From positions 28,705 through 37,346 of the forward strand of contig JABMDG010000092.1 in assembly GCA_015904045.1 (NCBI GenBank): 8,642 nucleotides of DNA, written 5' to 3'. The position numbers and the translations under genes are program-made. This document shows positions 6,653-8,642 of this stretch, in pieces. The stretch's first letter is position 1; every line of letters starts with the position of its first letter. Source of the stretch: Nitrospira sp. GTDB taxonomy: Bacteria > Nitrospirota > Nitrospiria > Nitrospirales > Nitrospiraceae. The notes below the pieces were generated by a model. It worked only from the letters and a program-made list of their open reading frames with translations. It did no database searches and had not been told where the DNA came from.

Positions 6653-6685
6653 TTGCCGCCCTCATGACATTTTGCCGGGCGGCAA
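6653..6685. promoter_or_regulatory. TTGCCGCCC inverted repeat, possible activator site or alternative hairpin
   Basis: TTGCCGCCC (6653-6661) and GGGCGGCAA (6677-6685) are perfect 9-bp inverted arms around a 15-bp spacer. A second, overlapping small hairpin TTGCC-GGGC-GGCAA (6672-6685) excludes the first. TTTTGCCG also occurs as a direct repeat (6651-6658 and 6670-6677), 19 bp apart. It lies just after the response regulator stop and about 180-220 bp upstream of the candidate sigma-54 promoter, a usual enhancer distance. The minus-strand transcript has no U-run after it, so it is not a normal terminator for the regulator. Confidence 0.35.
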
Positions 6686-6703
6686 TATTTTCCTCTCCAG
6701 CCG

Positions 6704-8110
6704 CTACGGCAACGGCATCGACACGGGCCCGCCTCCGACCCGGTACTCGCGGAGCTTATTGCGTAAGGTTCGAATGCTGATGCCGAGTTCTTTCGCCGCA
6801 TGGGTGCGATTGTCTTTGACTTTCGCCAATGTCTTGAAAATTAATTCGCGCTCCATCTCCCAGAGTGAGCCGTTGACCGGCTGGGCGATCGGCAGCTGCA
6901 CGGGAACATCTCGACTCTCCACCGGACAATGTTCCGGCAACACCGGACCCCGACCGGCCAGCACCACGGCCCGCTCCATGACGTTTTCCAGTTCACGGAT
7001 GTTTCCTTTCCACGGCAACCGTTGCACATAGGCCAGCGCTTCGTCGGACAAGAGAGGCTGCGCCAGACCGTTCCGTGCCGCTGCGGCAGCCGCAAAATGG
7101 CGGGCCAGAAAGGGAATATCCGCTGGTCGCTCCCGGAGGGGAGGAATCGTGAGCGGAAAGACGTTCAACCGATAGTACAAATCTTCCCGGAATCGGTTCT
7201 GCTCGACTTCGCGGGCGAGGATGCGGTTGGTTGTGGCAATAACACGAATGTTGACGGGCACTGGCTCGCGTCCCCCGACCCGATCGACCTCCCGTTCCTG
7301 CAAGACCCGCAACAGCTTCGCCTGGAGTCCCAGCGTCATCTCCCCGATTTCATCCAGCAGCAGCGTGCCGGTGTGAGCCATCTCAAATTTTCCGATTTTC
7401 CTGACCATGGCTCCGGTAAAGGCGCCTCGTTCGTGGCCGAACAGTTCGCTCTCGAGCAGCCCGTCCGGTAATGCCGCACAATTGACGGCGATAAACGGCC
7501 GGTGCGCACGGGGACTGCGGCGATGGATGAACCGGGCCAGCAGTTCCTTGCCGGTGCCGCTCTCTCCGGTAATCAGCACCGTCGCATGACTGGCGGCGAT
7601 GCTTTCGCTCGTGCCCAAGAGCCGTGCCATACCGGGATCCTGGGTGAGAATCGGACGCGGTTCCGGCGAGCCGGTCAACGAAACGGCTCCCCCCCCACTG
7701 TCCCGCCCTTCCCTGAGGTTGGTGATGACCCGCTCCAACAAATCCATTGAGAATGGTTTCAGCAGATAGTCGCTCGCGCCCTGCTTCATGGCTTCGACGG
7801 CCGTCTCGACCGTCCCATACGCCGTCATGAGCACGATCGTCGTCCGAGGGACACGCCGCTTCATTTCCCTGATCACCTCAAGACCGTTCATGCGCGGCAT
7901 CTTAAGATCCGTCAGGACCAGCCACGGTTGGAACCGTCCGACATGCTCCAGTGCCTCCGAACCATCCGCGAATCCCTCCGCGACATAGCCGAGGCGCCGC
8001 ACGGACTCCACAAGGGCGACCCTCATGGAGTGATCGTCATCGACGATCATGATTCGTTCGGTGGCGTCGGCACTATTCATCTCACTGCCGTCTTTCTCGC
8101 GTTCATCCAT
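6704..8110 (-). CDS. NtrC-family sigma-54-dependent response regulator (FleR/FlrC-like)
   Basis: 468 residues with three domains. The receiver (about 18-130) has D24/D25, phospho-acceptor D68 (LTDLKMP), T96 and K118. The AAA+ sigma-54 activation domain (about 150-385) has Walker A GESGTGKE (182-189, K188), the sigma-54 contact loop GAFTGA (229-234), Walker B LLLDEIGEM (250-258), TTN sensor (293-295) and the FREDLYYRL block with Arg fingers (307-315). The C-terminal Fis-type helix-turn-helix is at about 423-456. It should remodel sigma-54 RNA polymerase at promoters after phosphorylation by the upstream kinase. Placement beside flgBC-fliEFGHIJ matches FleSR and FlrBC pairs, but an AtoC/ZraR-like name is equally possible on sequence alone. 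The ATG at 8110 has GGAGGAG seven bases upstream and overlaps the kinase gene by 8 bp. The inter-domain linker contains a run of eight G (7696-7689). Confidence 0.95.
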   Translation of the reverse strand: MDEREKDGSEMNSADATERIMIVDDDHSMRVALVESVRRLGYVAEGFADGSEALEHVGRFQPWLVLTDLKMPRMNGLEVIREMKRRVPRTTIVLMTAYGTVETAVEAMKQGASDYLLKPFSMDLLERVITNLREGRDSGGGAVSLTGSPEPRPILTQDPGMARLLGTSESIAASHATVLITGESGTGKELLARFIHRRSPRAHRPFIAVNCAALPDGLLESELFGHERGAFTGAMVRKIGKFEMAHTGTLLLDEIGEMTLGLQAKLLRVLQEREVDRVGGREPVPVNIRVIATTNRILAREVEQNRFREDLYYRLNVFPLTIPPLRERPADIPFLARHFAAAAAARNGLAQPLLSDEALAYVQRLPWKGNIRELENVMERAVVLAGRGPVLPEHCPVESRDVPVQLPIAQPVNGSLWEMERELIFKTLAKVKDNRTHAAKELGISIRTLRNKLREYRVGGGPVSMPLP

Positions 8111-8642
8111 GGGGCCGCTCCTCCACGAGCATCACACAGGCGGATTCTTCTTCGGCTCTTGCATCGTGGCGCGGCTGAGCCGCCCCCTCTCCGGCCAAGA
8201 GCCCCACCGGGACGGGATACGGCAGCACAATCACAAACGAGGCGCCCTGGCCCACGGCGCCTTCGACATCGATGCGCCCATGATGGGCCTCGACAATCGC
8301 GTACACAATCGCAAGACCAAGACCGGTCCCTTCTTCCTTTGTGGTAAAGAACGGATCGAAGAGCCGCGAGCGGTGTGCCGGATCGATGCCGGTCCCGGAG
8401 TCACGGACCGTCAGGCGTACGGCAGGCCCGCCCAGTGTCCGCGCCTCATCCTGTTCGAGGCGAATGGTGAGCACTCCTCCGGACGGCATCGCCTGCACCC
8501 CGTTGACGATCAGATTCAACAGGACCTGCTTCATTTGCCCTTCATGACACCAGATCGAGGGAATACCCGGATCAAGATCCAATCGGATATCCACAGGCAC
8601 GCGGCTGATGGCATGGGCGGCCAGACGGAGTGAGTCGAGGAT
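8103..8642 (-). CDS. Sensor histidine kinase, C-terminal ATPase domain (5' end outside window)
   Basis: The last 179 codons of a kinase gene open through the right edge. Numbering from the edge, the HATPase_c domain shows the N box (N43 and N47 in NLIVNGVQAM), the G1 box DSGTGI (81-86), the F box FDPFFTTK (95-102), the G2 box GTGLGLA (105-111) and the closing GASFVIVLP (133-141). The form resembles NtrB/AtoS-type kinases. The phospho-accepting His domain and any sensor or membrane segments lie outside the window. About 38 residues follow the ATPase fold, with no recognised motif. The stop overlaps the start of the regulator gene, so the two are an obvious cognate pair. It is the most likely phosphate donor for the regulator and a possible one for the receiver on FliH. 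Confidence 0.93.
   Translation of the reverse strand: MLDSLRLAAHAISRVPVDIRLDLDPGIPSIWCHEGQMKQVLLNLIVNGVQAMPSGGVLTIRLEQDEARTLGGPAVRLTVRDSGTGIDPAHRSRLFDPFFTTKEEGTGLGLAIVYAIVEAHHGRIDVEGAVGQGASFVIVLPYPVPVGLLAGEGAAQPRHDARAEEESACVMLVEERPHG

Noticed and set aside
6179..6667. 162-codon plus-strand frame spanning the gap between flgB and the regulator
   Set aside because: It starts antisense to flgB and then runs through the palindromic element. Its composition is artificial-looking, with no convincing ribosome site or domain.
6672..6690. Intrinsic terminator after the regulator gene
   Set aside because: The T-run follows the hairpin only on the plus strand, where there is no gene. In the minus-strand transcript the hairpin is followed by AAAATG.
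8049..8633. 194-codon open frame on the plus strand
   Set aside because: It lies antisense to the histidine kinase ATPase domain and the start of the regulator gene, both with clear conserved motifs. The translation shows no recognisable domain.
1..8642. CRISPR array, tRNA, rRNA, complete insertion sequence or integrase
   Set aside because: No regularly spaced repeats, no tRNA-like cloverleaf, no rRNA sequence and no transposase or integrase motif were seen on either strand.

Overview
The window is a compact stretch of a flagellar gene cluster. Every protein-coding gene I can support lies on the minus strand, so the genes are read from high to low coordinates. In transcription order they are: the C-terminal part of a sensor histidine kinase (cut by the window's right edge), a full-length NtrC-type sigma-54-dependent response regulator, then flgB, flgC, fliE, fliF, fliG, a fliH, fliI and the first 44 codons of fliJ (cut by the left edge). 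The high GC content and the mixed gene order suggest a Gram-negative, possibly Nitrospirota (Nitrospira-like) bacterium. That order combines a FleSR/FlrBC-like two-component pair with a flgBC-fliEFGHIJ core. The taxonomic guess rests on overall impression, and no marker gene here proves it.

Layout: 8642-8103 histidine kinase ATPase domain; 8110-6704 response regulator, translationally coupled to the kinase. A 312-bp gap (6703-6392) holds a 194-bp palindromic element with 19-bp perfect inverted ends, a TTGCCG-based palindrome and a candidate sigma-54 promoter. Next comes flgB (6391-5981), then a 157-bp gap (5980-5824) with an 18-bp imperfect inverted repeat and tandem heptamers. After that the genes are nearly or actually overlapping: flgC 5823-5374, fliE 5371-5066, fliF 5042-3456, fliG 3454-2462, fliH 2461-1427, fliI 1437-130, fliJ 133 to the edge.

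Working together: FliE, FlgB and FlgC form the MS-ring junction and proximal rod. FliF is the MS ring and export-gate housing. FliG is the rotor/switch protein. FliH, FliI and FliJ are the soluble ATPase complex of the flagellar type III export apparatus. The kinase and regulator probably control sigma-54-dependent flagellar transcription.

The standout is the fliH gene. It encodes a 344-residue protein whose N-terminal ~125 residues are a CheY/NtrC-type receiver domain with a complete phosphorylation site (D30, D31, D74, T102, K124), joined through a predicted coiled-coil linker to the FliH C-terminal domain. The normal FliH N-terminus is absent. This suggests phosphorylation-controlled regulation of the flagellar export ATPase, which I do not know to be a described system.
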